64,000 nt of DNA. Origin: Pseudomonas anguilliseptica. Lineage in GTDB: Bacteria; Pseudomonadota; Gammaproteobacteria; Pseudomonadales; Pseudomonadaceae. Shown in pieces: positions 28,483-38,858 of the stretch (within the stretch, counting starts at the first letter, position 1; each line of letters starts with the position of its first letter). The translations under genes and the position numbers were made by a program. Under the pieces are notes generated by a model. That model saw only the letters and a program-made list of their open reading frames with translations, was not told where the DNA came from and did not search any database. Location: the NCBI RefSeq assembly GCF_900105355.1, contig NZ_FNSC01000001.1, positions 1,302,001 through 1,366,000 of the forward strand, read 5' to 3'.

Positions 28483-28603
28483 AAGGCTTCCATCAAACTT
28501 ACGGGGTAGTCACAGACCACCCAGGGCTGTGCAATCAGGTTGCGGATATTCAGCTGTCGCGCCAGTCATGGCAAGCTGCGCGCCTGTTTGCCGAAGACCG
28601 CCG

Positions 28604-29176
28604 ATGACTCGACCCACGCGCAAGACCCTACTCGCCAGCCTGCTGATTCTGCTCTGGGGCGCTGCCATGCTGGCCGCCTACTGGTGGTATGAAGCGCGCT
28701 ACCTGCGTAGTTTCAGCGAGCAGACCGCGCTGTTCTACGGCGAACAGCTGCGTCTGCCGGATGAGCTGGCCGGCCCCGGGCCAATCCGCCTGGTGCATTT
28801 CTGGGACCCGGCCTGCCCGTGCAATGTCGGCAACCAGCAACACCTGGCCGAGCTGATCGAACGTTTCAGCCCCCAGGGCGTGCGCTTCTATGCCGTGCAA
28901 AAACCTGGCAGCAGCGGCCAACTGCCCAGCACCCTGAGCGCCCTGCAACCGCTGGCTGAACTGGCCGGCAGCGCGCAGATTCCCGCCAGCCCGGCGGTAG
29001 CAATCTGGGATCGCCAGGGTCAGCTGGCCTACTTCGGCCCCTACAGTGAAGGCGCCGTATGCACCTCCAGCAACAGCTTTATCGAGCCGATTCTGGAGGC
29101 GCTGATTGCAGAGCGCCCGGTCAACGCCAGCAACACTCTAGCGGTAGGCTGTTTCTGCGACTGGCAGAGCCACTGA
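28604..29176 (+). CDS. DUF6436 thioredoxin-fold membrane-anchored protein
   Basis: This 190-residue protein has an N-terminal membrane anchor (LLASLLILLWGAAMLAAYWWYEA) and a thioredoxin-like domain in the periplasm. The active-site region reads HFWDPACPCNVGNQQHLAEL, so the motif is CPC rather than CxxC, and a CFC lies near the C-terminus. This fits DUF6436. It may be a redox protein, but the substrate is unknown. The ATG at 28604 gives the membrane segment a normal N-terminal position. Confidence 0.75.
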   Translation: MTRPTRKTLLASLLILLWGAAMLAAYWWYEARYLRSFSEQTALFYGEQLRLPDELAGPGPIRLVHFWDPACPCNVGNQQHLAELIERFSPQGVRFYAVQKPGSSGQLPSTLSALQPLAELAGSAQIPASPAVAIWDRQGQLAYFGPYSEGAVCTSSNSFIEPILEALIAERPVNASNTLAVGCFCDWQSH

Positions 29177-29953
29177 CTATCTCAGGCCATCCGGGGTAAA
29201 GCGCTGAAAGATCTGCTGCGCCTCACCACTGGCCTGCAGCTGTTCGAGCTGCCGATCAAATTGCCTTACCAGACTTTCACAGCGCGGCGAACCCTTGCTG
29301 ACCAGTAGAAAGAACGCCTTGGTGGCGACCAGCGGCACATGGCGCAGCTGCTCATGGCCCTGATAGATGCCCAGCGCCAAACCGCCATATAACGGCTCAA
29401 TTTCGCTGGGGAAAAAATCGCAACGCTGACGCTGCAACATGTCCAGGTTCTGCTGGATGCTGGGAAAGCGCTTGATCGGCTCACCCAGGCCAAACGGCTG
29501 GTAGTTGTAGCCAATCACCCCGCACACCCGATAGGGCTGCAGGTTCTGCTGCAAGGCAGGCAACGGCACTTCGGCAAAGCGCTGAGCGGAATAGAACAGC
29601 CCAAGGCGCGTTTCGTAGAGGCGCGCACTGTAATGCGCGTAGGCCGCGCGCTCGGCGTTGTAGCTGGCATCCCAGGTCAGTTCGCAGCGGCCCTTTTCAG
29701 CAAAGTCCGCCAGCTCCTGCTGCACCCGCGCCCAGGGCATATAGTGCACCTCATAAGGCAACTGCAAACGCTGCAGAATCTCCAGCACCAGGGTACTGGC
29801 CGCCCCGGTCAGACGGCTGCGATCCACCTCGCCATCGGTACGCTGCCAATAGGTGTAGGGCGGCCACTCGTTGCTGTCGCCCAGGCAGATCTGCACCGGC
29901 GGCGCTGCCAGGCAGGGCAGCGCCAACACTCCACTCGCCATCATTCGCCACAT
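29177..29953 (-). CDS. Periplasmic amino-acid-binding-like protein (SBP_bac_3)
   Basis: This 258-residue protein has a short signal sequence (MASGVLALPCLAAP) and a type 3 solute-binding fold: NEWPPYTYW near the start of the mature protein, ELTWDASYNAERAAY, and the C-terminal VRQFDRQLEQLQASGEAQQIFQRF helix. Pseudomonads have many stand-alone members that are not part of ABC operons; the ligand is unknown. Convergent with the DUF6436 gene. Confidence 0.78.
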   Translation of the reverse strand: MWRMMASGVLALPCLAAPPVQICLGDSNEWPPYTYWQRTDGEVDRSRLTGAASTLVLEILQRLQLPYEVHYMPWARVQQELADFAEKGRCELTWDASYNAERAAYAHYSARLYETRLGLFYSAQRFAEVPLPALQQNLQPYRVCGVIGYNYQPFGLGEPIKRFPSIQQNLDMLQRQRCDFFPSEIEPLYGGLALGIYQGHEQLRHVPLVATKAFFLLVSKGSPRCESLVRQFDRQLEQLQASGEAQQIFQRFTPDGLR

Positions 29954-29987
29954 AACCGCTACCTCAGGCCTGTGTAGAAAGGCTAGA

Positions 29988-31029
29988 TCAGCCTGACGCC
30001 GTTATGCCCACAGCCGACTGCCGGCGAAAGCCCTGTGGCGTCGCACCCTGCCAGCGCTTGAACGCGCGGTAAAACGGCGACAGCTCGGCAAAGCCGCAGG
30101 CGCGGGCCACTTCACGGATGGCCAGGCCGTTGTCGAGCAGGGTCTGCGCGCGCAGGCGACGCACCTCATCGTGCAGCTGGCGAAAGCTCTGCTGCTGGTC
30201 GGCCAGCGCCCGCTGCAGCCCGCCGACGCTGTAACCCAGCGCCGTGGCGCAGCGCGGCAGGTCGCACAGCTGCACGCCCAGGTTGACCTCCAGCCAGTAA
30301 CGCACGCGGTTGAGCAACTGGTTTTCCTCAAGCTCGGCCAGCTCCACTTCCGCCTGCGCCCAGAGCACCGCGAACAGCCGCGGGTTGGCGCTGCGCGAGG
30401 GCCGACTGAGCCAGGCACGCGGGAAGATCAGCGCATCATGCGCCTGGGCAAAACGCGGCAGCAGGCCGAACAGCCGGCGGTGTTCACTCAGCCGGCGCGG
30501 GGCCGGGTGGCGAAACTCCACGCCGTCGAGCGCAAAGCCGCCGTCGTTGACGCTGGCCAGCATCTTCTGCAACAGCAGCGCCAGGCACTCCATCTGTTGG
30601 CGCAACGACCCCACGCCACGGTAATTGAGATCGAAGATCAGGCGCGCCTGCTCGCCCTCCAGCTCCAGGCGCGCGGCAAACCCGCCGGAGAGGATGTGCT
30701 GAAAGCGCACAAAGCTCTCCAGCGCCTGACCCAGGTCGCGGCTGGCCAGCAGCAGGTAACCCACTACATCCATCGGCCGTGGCTGCATGGTTTCCCCCAG
30801 GTGCAGGCCGATGTCGGCATCACCACTGATGCCCGCCAGCGCCAGCCAGAAGCGCGGCGCATTGTCGTGATCCTCGCGGGCATTGAACAGCGGCGGCGCC
30901 AGCACCACGCCCTGATAGGCCTGGCGATAGGTGTCGGCCCAGCGCCGCCAGGGCCTCGTAAAGCAGGCGGCGCAGGGTCGAGGAATGGGTCAGTGCGCTG
31001 GCGATGCTGTTGTGCGGGTCGTGTTGCAT
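29988..31029 (-). pseudogene. AraC family regulator with a frameshift near its N-terminus
   Basis: The main frame (29988–30940) encodes an Arabinose_bd-type domain (ISGDADIGLHLGETMQPR, DVVGYLLLASRDLGQALE) and a C-terminal AraC HTH (CGFAELSPFYRAFKRWQG). The expected N-terminus (QHDPHNSIASALTHSSTLRRLLYEALAALG) is in another frame, from an ATG at 31029. The two frames meet near 30930–30945 and are collinear across DTYRQAYQGVVLAPP. One extra or two missing bases would join them. A shorter product from an internal GTG is conceivable. It is divergent from the HacB-like gene, as in P. aeruginosa, and may control it. Confidence 0.72.
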
Positions 31030-31144
31030 AAAGGCCTCTTGGATTGACCAAAGACTTTCACTCTTGCTGTATTCGGTCAATGCCTGCACAGCCGGCAGTG
31101 CGCACAATGGCCAGACTGATAAAACCTATAACAAGGAAAACCCC

Positions 31145-33520
31145 ATGAAACGCACCCTGACTGCCCTGGCCCTGATCGTCGCGGCCTCTGCCGCCGGCGC
31201 TTACTGGTATATCGACAGCAAGCAGCCGCAACGCGCCGGCGAGCTGCAACTGAGCAATCTGCAGGGCGCAGTCACGGTGGATTACGACGAGCGCGGCGTG
31301 CCGCATATCCAGGCGCAGAACGAGGCCGATATGTACCGTGTGCTGGGCTATGTGCACGCCCAGGATCGGCTGTTCCAGATGGAAATCCTGCGTCGCCTGG
31401 CCCGCGGCGAGCTGGCCGAGATACTCGGCAGCAAGCTGGCCGACACCGACCGCCTGTTCCGCACCCTGGGCATCCGCGAACACGCCGACCGTTACGCCGC
31501 CAAGCTGGACACGAATGCCCCGGCCGGCCAGGCGCTGCAGGCTTATCTGGATGGCGTAAACCAATATCAGGCCAGCCACCCGGCGCCGATCGAGTTCGAT
31601 GTATTGGGCATCGAAAAACGTCCGTTCAATGTCGCCGACACCCTCAGCGTCGCCGGCTATATGGCCTACAGCTTTGCCGCCGCCTTCCGCACCGAGCCGG
31701 TGCTGACGCATATTCGCGATCAGCTGGGCGCCGATTACCTCAAGGCCTTTGACCTCGACTGGCACCCGCAGGGCGTGGTCGGTCAACACCTCGCCGCTGA
31801 CGACTGGCAGGACCTCAACGCCATCGCCGAGCTGAGCCATGCCGCGCTGCTGGATGCCGGCCTGCCGCAGTTCGAGGGCAGTAACGCCTGGGCCATCTCC
31901 GGCAGCCGCACCGCCAGCGGCAAGCCGCTGCTGGCCGGCGACCCGCATATCCGCTTCGCCGTGCCGTCGGTGTGGTACGAGGCCAACCTGAGTTACCCCG
32001 GCTTCAGCCTGTACGGCCACCATCAGGCGCTCAATCCGGTGGCATCACTGGGCCACAACCGCGACTTTGCCTGGAGCATCACCATGTTCCAGAACGACGA
32101 CCTCGACCTGATTGCCGAGAAAACCAACCCGGACAACCCCAACCAGGTCTGGTATCGCGGCCAGTGGGTCGAGCTGCAAAGCCGCGAGGAGCTGATCAGC
32201 GTCAAGGATGCTGAGCCGGTGCGCCTAACCATCCGCCGCTCGCCGCACGGCCCGATCATCAACAGCGCCCTCGGCGAAACCGTCGGCAGCACGCCGATTG
32301 CCATGTGGTGGGCCTTCCTCGAGACCGACAACCCGATCCTCGATGGCTTCTACCAGCTCAACCGCGCCGCCACGCTGGAGCAAGCCCGCGTCGCCGCCGA
32401 GCACATCGAAGCGCCGGGGCTGAACGTGGTGTGGGCCAACGCCACGGGGGATATCGGCTGGTGGGCCGCAGCGAAACTGCCGCGCCGCCCGGCCGGGGTC
32501 AACCCGAGCTTTATCCTCGACGGCAGCAACGGCGAAGCGGAAAAAGACGGCTACTACCCGTTCAGCGCCAACCCGCAGGAAGAGAACCCCACGCGCGGCT
32601 ATATCCTCTCCGCCAACTACCAGCCCGTATCGCCGACTGGCATGGAAGTGCCGGGCTACTACAACCTGGCCGATCGCGGCCAGCGCCTGGACGAGCGCCT
32701 GCGCGACGACAGCGTAAAGTGGGATGTGCAGAACAGCCAGGCCCTGCAACTGGAGCCCGGCACCGGCTACCCGCAACGCCTGCTCGCGCCGCTGGCGGCT
32801 GATCTGCGGGCTGCCGCCACTGGCAGCGAAGAGCAGGCACTGGTCGAGCAGCTGCTGAGCTGGGATGGCCAGCACCAGATCGAGAACACCGCCGCCACGC
32901 TGTTCAACCAGCTGGTTTACCAGTTGGCGCGCGAAGCCATGGCCGACGAGCTGAGCGAAGCCTTCTTCACCAACCTGCTGCAAACCCGCGTGCTCGACAG
33001 CGCCCTGCCGCGTCTGGCCGCCGATGCCAGTTCACCCTGGTGGGACAAGCGCGGCAGCGATGCCGTGGAAAGCCGTGCCGACGCCGTCAAGGCCGCCTGG
33101 CAGGCCAGCCTTACCCACCTGCGCAGCACCCTCGGTGACGACAGCGCGAAATGGGCCTGGGGCAGCGCGCACACCCTCACCCACAGCCACCCGCTGGGCC
33201 AGCAGAAGCCGCTGGATAAACTGTTCAACGTTGGCGCCTTTGCCGCGCCGGGCGGCCATGAGACACCAAACAACCTCTCGCAACCGGTCGGCCCAGCGCC
33301 CTGGTCGGTGGTGTACGGCCCATCGACCCGCCGCCTGATCGACCTGGCCGATGCCGGCAGCGCCCTGGGCATCAACCCAGTCGGCCAGAGCGGCGTGCTG
33401 TTTGATCAGCACTACAAGGACCAGGCCGAACGCTATATTCGTGGCGAATACGTGCCGATGCACCTGGATGCCGAGGCGATCAAAGCCAACAGCCGCAGCC
33501 AGCTGATTCTGCGCCCATAA
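31145..33520 (+). CDS. hacB: Penicillin-amidase family acylase (HacB-like AHL acylase)
   Basis: This 791-residue periplasmic Ntn-hydrolase is made as a precursor with a signal peptide (TLTALALIVAASAAGAYW), an alpha chain, a spacer and a beta chain. The autocatalytic nucleophile is Ser246 in FEGSNAWAISG. SLGHNRDFAWSIT and ANATGDIGWWAA supply oxyanion and substrate residues, as in the family. P. aeruginosa HacB (PA0305, similar length) cleaves long-chain acyl-homoserine lactones. The choice of HacB over QuiP or PvdQ rests on length and on the surrounding gene order; actual substrate specificity is not visible. Confidence 0.8.
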   Translation: MKRTLTALALIVAASAAGAYWYIDSKQPQRAGELQLSNLQGAVTVDYDERGVPHIQAQNEADMYRVLGYVHAQDRLFQMEILRRLARGELAEILGSKLADTDRLFRTLGIREHADRYAAKLDTNAPAGQALQAYLDGVNQYQASHPAPIEFDVLGIEKRPFNVADTLSVAGYMAYSFAAAFRTEPVLTHIRDQLGADYLKAFDLDWHPQGVVGQHLAADDWQDLNAIAELSHAALLDAGLPQFEGSNAWAISGSRTASGKPLLAGDPHIRFAVPSVWYEANLSYPGFSLYGHHQALNPVASLGHNRDFAWSITMFQNDDLDLIAEKTNPDNPNQVWYRGQWVELQSREELISVKDAEPVRLTIRRSPHGPIINSALGETVGSTPIAMWWAFLETDNPILDGFYQLNRAATLEQARVAAEHIEAPGLNVVWANATGDIGWWAAAKLPRRPAGVNPSFILDGSNGEAEKDGYYPFSANPQEENPTRGYILSANYQPVSPTGMEVPGYYNLADRGQRLDERLRDDSVKWDVQNSQALQLEPGTGYPQRLLAPLAADLRAAATGSEEQALVEQLLSWDGQHQIENTAATLFNQLVYQLAREAMADELSEAFFTNLLQTRVLDSALPRLAADASSPWWDKRGSDAVESRADAVKAAWQASLTHLRSTLGDDSAKWAWGSAHTLTHSHPLGQQKPLDKLFNVGAFAAPGGHETPNNLSQPVGPAPWSVVYGPSTRRLIDLADAGSALGINPVGQSGVLFDQHYKDQAERYIRGEYVPMHLDAEAIKANSRSQLILRP

Positions 33521-33536
33521 GCCAAGGAGATCGGCG

Positions 33537-35021
33537 ATGAAACGTCTGTTACTGCTTCTGCTGATTGCTCTGCTCGGCCTGGTGGCCGTGGTGGTCGGCC
33601 GTACCCTGCTACTGCCGGCTGCCGCGTACAACCGCGCGCCGGTCAATCTGCCCGAAGGGCTGGATGGCCAGCGCGCTGCCGAGAGCCTGGCGGCCGCCAT
33701 TCGCCTGCCGACCCTGTCGCACCAGGTCGGCGCACCGACCAGCCAACTGGCGGCCAGCAACGCCGCCTTCGCCGGCCTGCGTGAGTGGCTGGCGCAGCAC
33801 TACCCACGGGTTACAGCTGGCACTGAGTCACTCGCCACCGGCAGCCCGAGCATCCTGCTGCGCTGGCCGGGCAAGGACGCTCAATTGCCTGCTGCTCTGC
33901 TGATGGCGCATCAGGACGTAGTACCCGTCGCGCCCGGCACCGAAGAGCTGTGGAGCCACCCGCCATTCTCCGGGGCGATTGCCGAGGGCTTTGTCTGGGG
34001 CCGTGGCGCCATCGACAGCAAGGGCTCGATGGTGGCGATCCTCGAAGCGGTGGAAACCCTAATCGCCCAAGGCTTCCAGCCACAACGCGATGTACTGCTG
34101 GCCTTCGGTCACGATGAAGAAATCGGCGGCCACCAGGGCAACCGGCGCATCGCCGCGCAGTTGCAGGAACAGGGCAAACGCCTGGCCTGGGTCAGCGATG
34201 AAGGCGGCTTTGTGGTACGCGGGCAGATCCCTGGCGTCAGCCAGGATGTCGCCGTGGTCGGTATCGCGGAAAAGGGCTACGTCAGCCTGACCCTCACCAC
34301 CAGCGCCCAGGGTGGCCATTCCTCGCAGCCACCGGCCTTTGATGAAACCGCCATCGGCCGCTTGAGCCAGGCCCTGCAACGGGTCGGCGATGCGCCCTTC
34401 CAGCGCGGCTTCGACGGCCCCACCGGCGACCTGCTGGCGAGCTTTACCCCGGCGCAAGCCTTCGGCTACCGGTTGATCTTCGCCAACCTCTGGCTGTTCG
34501 GCCCGCTGGTGGAACAGCAACTGGCCGCCTCGCCAGCCGGTGCCGCGCAACTGCAAACCTCGCTGTCGCCAACCCTGCTGCGCGCCGGGATCAAGGAAAA
34601 CGTCCTGCCGCCCAGCGCCCGCGCCACCCTCAACCTGCGCATCCACCCGCGCGACAGCATCGACAGCGTGGCCGCCCATGTGCGCAATACCGTAGCGGAT
34701 GAGCAGGTTCAGGTCAAAGTCATGCCCGGCGGGCGCGAGCCTTCAGCGGTATCCGATGTCAGGGGCGTGGCCTACCAGCAGTTCGCCGAGGTAATCCGCC
34801 AGAGCTTCAGCAACACCCTGGTCAGCCCCAACCTCACCGTCGGCGGCACCGACTCGCATTACTACGAGCCGCTCACCGACAACGTCTTCCGCTTCAGCCC
34901 CCTGCTGATGGAGCGCGACGACCTGCCACGCATGCACGGCACCAATGAGCGCGTAGCGGTCGATACGTTGGCCAATGCCAGTGGGTTTTACTACCGCCTG
35001 CTGCAGAGCCTGGCGGACTGA
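33537..35021 (+). CDS. M20 family metallopeptidase (PM20D1-like)
   Basis: This 494-residue protein has an N-terminal membrane segment (LLLLLLIALLGLVAVVVGRTLLL) and a di-zinc M20 peptidase fold. Metal and catalytic residues are visible: LLMAHQDVVPV (His), GRGAIDSKGS (Asp), GHDEEIGG (Glu pair) and SHYYEPLTDN (His near the end). The dimerisation domain lies about residues 250–370. Such enzymes hydrolyse N-acyl amino acids or dipeptides. It follows hacB by 16 bp, so a shared role in handling N-acyl amides is a reasonable inference. Confidence 0.85.
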   Translation: MKRLLLLLLIALLGLVAVVVGRTLLLPAAAYNRAPVNLPEGLDGQRAAESLAAAIRLPTLSHQVGAPTSQLAASNAAFAGLREWLAQHYPRVTAGTESLATGSPSILLRWPGKDAQLPAALLMAHQDVVPVAPGTEELWSHPPFSGAIAEGFVWGRGAIDSKGSMVAILEAVETLIAQGFQPQRDVLLAFGHDEEIGGHQGNRRIAAQLQEQGKRLAWVSDEGGFVVRGQIPGVSQDVAVVGIAEKGYVSLTLTTSAQGGHSSQPPAFDETAIGRLSQALQRVGDAPFQRGFDGPTGDLLASFTPAQAFGYRLIFANLWLFGPLVEQQLAASPAGAAQLQTSLSPTLLRAGIKENVLPPSARATLNLRIHPRDSIDSVAAHVRNTVADEQVQVKVMPGGREPSAVSDVRGVAYQQFAEVIRQSFSNTLVSPNLTVGGTDSHYYEPLTDNVFRFSPLLMERDDLPRMHGTNERVAVDTLANASGFYYRLLQSLAD

Positions 35022-35227
35022 CTACGGTATCGCGCAGCTCCGCCACATGCCGCATGGCGGCACTGCGCAGAAGCGCCAGCAAACCAACGAGCAGCGGTGC
35101 TAAACAGGCCCGCTGCTCGCTCAGAATCGGAAGCTCAGTTCTCTGTAAGCGCTCCATAAACCTCATCTACAAATGATCCGCAGGCCAGCCAATGCTGAGC
35201 TCCAATTTCTTTCTGGAGCCAGCCGTC

Positions 35228-35587
35228 ATGATGCGCCCCGACGCCAAAGTCGAAAAAGTCTATCTATACCCCAAGCCGGTGGATTTCCGAAAATCCATCG
35301 ATGGCCTGGCCGCCCTGGTCGAGCTGGATATCAAGGTGGCGGTGTTCGACCCGGTGCTGTTCGTCTTCCTCAACCGCGCGCGCAGCCGGGTGAAGATTTT
35401 GTATTGGGAGCGCAACGGCTTTTGCCTGTGGCTCAAGCGATTGGAGGCTGAACGCTTCAAGTCGCATCCGGAACCTGGCGAAGATGCGATCGTGCTGACG
35501 GCCCAGGAGTTGAACTGGTTGTTGGACGGTATCGACCTGTGGCGCAACCGGCCGCACCAGGTTTTGACCCCTAGGTTCGTCACCTGA
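35228..35587 (+). CDS. tnpB: IS66 accessory protein TnpB (copy 1)
   Basis: This 119-residue IS66 Orf2 protein has the segments VYLYPKPVDFRKSIDGLAAL and YWERNGFCLWLKRLE typical of PF05717. It is needed with TnpC for transposition in the family; its biochemical role is unclear. The ATG ATG pair at 35228 follows GGAG; longer forms would start inside the terminal region of the element. Confidence 0.9.
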   Translation: MMRPDAKVEKVYLYPKPVDFRKSIDGLAALVELDIKVAVFDPVLFVFLNRARSRVKILYWERNGFCLWLKRLEAERFKSHPEPGEDAIVLTAQELNWLLDGIDLWRNRPHQVLTPRFVT

Positions 35588-35605
35588 GCCGGTATAATCC
35601 ACGGC

Positions 35606-36789
35606 ATGATTTCTGTGCCCGAAACCCTTCCTGATGACCCCGCCGCGCTCAAGCAATTGCTCGCTGAGGTGTTGTCGTCGGCGCAGGAATTGGCCAAGGA
35701 CAAGGATGGGCAGATCGAGCGCCTGCGCGAACAAAACGCGCTGTTGATCCAGCGCCTGTTCGGCCGTAAATCCGAGCAGAGCAGCGACCCGGATTCACCG
35801 CAGCTAGAGATGTTCAACGAAGCGGAAAGCCTGGCCGAAGCGGCGGCTGAAGCTCCGGCCGCTGAGGTCGAGGAAGAAGTCGTTGCGCCGACCAAGCGCC
35901 GCGGCAAGCGCAAGCCGTTACCGGCCGAACTACCGCGTGTCGAGGTCATCCACGAACTGCCCGAACACGAACTGACCTGCGAATGCGGTTGCCGCAAGCA
36001 GGCCATCGGCGAAGAAACCAGCGAGCAGCTGGAAATCATCCCGATGCAGGTTCAGGTGATCCGCCACGTTCGCAAGACCTATGCCTGCAAGGCCTGCGAA
36101 AGCGCGCCGGTCACCGCTGACAAACCGGCCCAACTGATCGAGAAAAGCCTGGCCAGCCCGAGCGTGCTGGCGATGCTGCTGACCAGCAAATACGCCGACG
36201 GCATCCCACTGTATCGCTTCGAAAAGATGCTCAGTCGCCATGGCATCGACATCCCCCGGCAGACCCTGGCGCGCTGGGTGATCCAGTGCGGCGAACTGCT
36301 ACAACCGTTGCTCAACCTGATGCGCGACAGGCTGCTGGACAGTCCGGTGATCCACTGCGATGAAACCCGCGTGCAGGTGCTCAAGGAGCCTGGGCGCGAT
36401 CCGAGCAGCCACTCCTGGATGTGGGTGCAGACCGGTGGCCCGCCTGGCAAACCGGTGATCCTCTTCGACTACACAACCAGCCGCGCGCAGGAGGTGCCGC
36501 TGCGCCTGCTCGACGGTTATCGCGGCTACCTGATGACCGACGATTACGCCGGCTACAACGCCGTGGCCGCACAACAAGGTGTTGAACGCCTGGCCTGCTG
36601 GGCGCATGCGCGGCGCAAGTTCGTCGAAGCGCAAAAGGTGCAACCGAAGGGCAAAACCGGGCGTGCCGACATCGCGTTGGGGATGATCAACAAGCTCTAC
36701 GGCATCGAGCGCGAACTTAAGGATGCCAGCGATGAACAGCGCTACCGGGGCCGCCAGCAGCACAGCCTACCGCTCCTCGATCAGCTGTA
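35606..36789 (+). pseudogene. tnpC: IS66 transposase TnpC (copy 1), 5' part, interrupted
   Basis: About 394 residues of the DDE transposase remain: a coiled-coil region ([22 protein letters not shown]), a CxC zinc-binding segment (CECGCRKQ, then CKACE), and the start of the catalytic domain with DETRVQV and DDYAGYN. It breaks at the GATCAGCT target site where copy 2 inserted and runs into a stop at the inserted end. The remaining 3' part lies at 38859–39234 and also has a 1-bp insertion. Confidence 0.9.
36779..36786. repeat. 8-bp target-site duplication, left copy (GATCAGCT)
   Basis: GATCAGCT directly precedes the end of IS66 copy 2 and is repeated exactly at 38851–38858 after its other end. 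Eight base pairs is the normal IS66-family duplication, so this is a recent, unrearranged insertion. Confidence 0.95.
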
Positions 36790-36832
36790 AGCGCTCCATA
36801 GACCCCACCTCCCTCTGGAGAGGTTTTGCGTT

Positions 36833-38389
36833 TTACAGTGGCGTCGTTGGTTGGCAGTTCCAAGGCAGCAGCGCTTCGTAGGCTTCAACGCTGTTGGCCA
36901 GCGGCAGGCGTTCGAGGACATGGCGCAACCAGGCGTAGGGCTCCTGGCCATTGGTCTTGGCGGTTTCCACCAGGCTGTAGAGTTGGGCGCTGGCGGTCGC
37001 GCCTTTCGGCGTGTCGCTGAACAGCCAGTTCTTGCGACCTATGACGAAGGGCCGGATCGCGCGCTCGGCAGCGTTGTTATCGATCGGCAGGTGGCCAGCC
37101 TCGATGTAGCGTTCGAGTCGGCTCCAGTTGCTCGCCAGGTAGTTCACTGCTTTGCCCAGGGCATTCTGCGCCGTGACCTGCGGCTGGGTTTTCTCCAGCC
37201 AGGTCTTGAGCTGATCGAGGAGCGGTAGGCTGTGCTGCTGGCGGCCCCGGTAGCGCTGTTCATCGCTGGCATCCTTAAGTTCGCGCTCGATGCCGTAGAG
37301 CTTGTTGATCATCCCCAACGCGATGTCGGCACGCCCGGTTTTGCCCTTCGGTTGCACCTTTTGCGCTTCGACGAACTTGCGCCGCGCATGCGCCCAGCAG
37401 GCCAGGCGTTCAACACCTTGTTGTGCGGCCACGGCGTTGTAGCCGGCGTAATCGTCGGTCATCAGGTAGCCGCGATAACCGTCGAGCAGGCGCAGCGGCA
37501 CCTCCTGCGCGCGGCTGGTTGTGTAGTCGAAGAGGATCACCGGTTTGCCAGGCGGGCCACCGGTCTGCACCCACATCCAGGAGTGGCTGCTCGGATCGCG
37601 CCCAGGCTCCTTGAGCACCTGCACGCGGGTTTCATCGCAGTGGATCACCGGACTGTCCAGCAGCCTGTCGCGCATCAGGTTGAGCAACGGTTGTAGCAGT
37701 TCGCCGCACTGGATCACCCAGCGCGCCAGGGTCTGCCGGGGGATGTCGATGCCATGGCGACTGAGCATCTTTTCGAAGCGATACAGTGGGATGCCGTCGG
37801 CGTATTTGCTGGTCAGCAGCATCGCCAGCACGCTCGGGCTGGCCAGGCTTTTCTCGATCAGTTGGGCCGGCTTGTCAGCGGTGACCGGCGCGCTTTCGCA
37901 GGCCTTGCAGGCATAGGTCTTGCGAATGTGGCGGATCACCTGAACCTGCATCGGGATGATTTCCAGCTGCTCGCTGGTTTCTTCGCCGATGGCCTGCTTG
38001 CGGCAACCGCATTCGCAGGTCAGTTCGTGTTCGGGCAGTTCGTGGATGACCTCGACACGCGGTAGTTCGGCCGGTAACGGCTTGCGCTTGCCGCGGCGCT
38101 TGGTCGGCGCAACGACTTCTTCCTCGACCTCAGCGGCCGGAGCTTCAGCCGCCGCTTCGGCCAGGCTTTCCGCTTCGTTGAACATCTCTAGCTGCGGTGA
38201 ATCCGGGTCGCTGCTCTGCTCGGATTTACGGCCGAACAGGCGCTGGATCAACAGCGCGTTTTGTTCGCGCAGGCGCTCGATCTGCCCATCCTTGTCCTTG
38301 GCCAATTCCTGCGCCGACGACAACACCTCAGCGAGCAATTGCTTGAGCGCGGCGGGGTCATCAGGAAGGGTTTCGGGCACAGAAATCAT
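36833..38389 (-). CDS. tnpC: IS66 transposase TnpC (copy 2, intact)
   Basis: This 518-residue transposase has an N-terminal leucine-rich coiled coil (about 25–50), a zinc-binding region ([17 protein letters not shown]; about 120–160), and the DDE_Tnp_IS66 catalytic domain (PF03050) with DETRVQV near residue 254, TDDYAGYN near 312 and the acidic [20 protein letters not shown] segment near 440. It differs from the copy 1 protein by very few residues (I for V in HIRKTYACK). It ends with the IS66 C-terminal domain, ...LPWNCQP. Confidence 0.95.
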   Translation of the reverse strand: MISVPETLPDDPAALKQLLAEVLSSAQELAKDKDGQIERLREQNALLIQRLFGRKSEQSSDPDSPQLEMFNEAESLAEAAAEAPAAEVEEEVVAPTKRRGKRKPLPAELPRVEVIHELPEHELTCECGCRKQAIGEETSEQLEIIPMQVQVIRHIRKTYACKACESAPVTADKPAQLIEKSLASPSVLAMLLTSKYADGIPLYRFEKMLSRHGIDIPRQTLARWVIQCGELLQPLLNLMRDRLLDSPVIHCDETRVQVLKEPGRDPSSHSWMWVQTGGPPGKPVILFDYTTSRAQEVPLRLLDGYRGYLMTDDYAGYNAVAAQQGVERLACWAHARRKFVEAQKVQPKGKTGRADIALGMINKLYGIERELKDASDEQRYRGRQQHSLPLLDQLKTWLEKTQPQVTAQNALGKAVNYLASNWSRLERYIEAGHLPIDNNAAERAIRPFVIGRKNWLFSDTPKGATASAQLYSLVETAKTNGQEPYAWLRHVLERLPLANSVEAYEALLPWNCQPTTPL

Positions 38390-38407
38390 GCCGTGGATTA
38401 TACCGGC

Positions 38408-38767
38408 TCAGGTGACGAACCTAGGGGTCAAAACCTGGTGCGGCCGGTTGCGCCACAGGTCGATACCGTCCAACAACCAGTTCAACTCCTGGGCCGTCAG
38501 CACGATCGCATCTTCGCCAGGTTCCGGATGCGACTTGAAGCGTTCAGCCTCCAATCGCTTGAGCCACAGGCAAAAGCCGTTGCGCTCCCAATACAAAATC
38601 TTCACCCGGCTGCGCGCGCGGTTGAGGAAGACGAACAGCACCGGGTCGAACACCGCCACCTTGATATCCAGCTCGACCAGGGCGGCCAGGCCATCGATGG
38701 ATTTTCGGAAATCCACCGGCTTGGGGTATAGATAGACTTTTTCGACTTTGGCGTCGGGGCGCATCAT
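38408..38767 (-). CDS. tnpB: IS66 accessory protein TnpB (copy 2)
   Basis: Identical in the visible sequence to TnpB of copy 1 (119 residues). It precedes tnpC by 18 bp, as in the other copy, so the two are probably co-translated from one transcript starting near the element's left end at 38850. Confidence 0.93.
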   Translation of the reverse strand: MMRPDAKVEKVYLYPKPVDFRKSIDGLAALVELDIKVAVFDPVLFVFLNRARSRVKILYWERNGFCLWLKRLEAERFKSHPEPGEDAIVLTAQELNWLLDGIDLWRNRPHQVLTPRFVT

Positions 38768-38850
38768 GACGGCTGGCTCCAGAAAGAAATTGGAGCTCAG
38801 CATTGGCTGGCCTGCGGATCATTTGTAGATGAGGTTTATGGAGCGCTTAC

Positions 38851-38858
38851 GATCAGCT
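38851..38858. repeat. 8-bp target-site duplication, right copy (GATCAGCT)
   Basis: Exact repeat of 36779–36786; it marks the point where the copy 1 tnpC sequence resumes (AAGACCTGGCTGGAGAAAAC). Confidence 0.95.

Larger units (their letters stand above)
36787..38850 (-). mobile_element. IS66-family element, copy 2, intact, inserted in copy 1
   Basis: A 2064-bp element in opposite orientation to copy 1, with ends GTAAGCGCTCCATA at both termini (one inverted), intact tnpB and tnpC, and an exact 8-bp target duplication. It is the only copy here that looks able to transpose. Confidence 0.95.
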
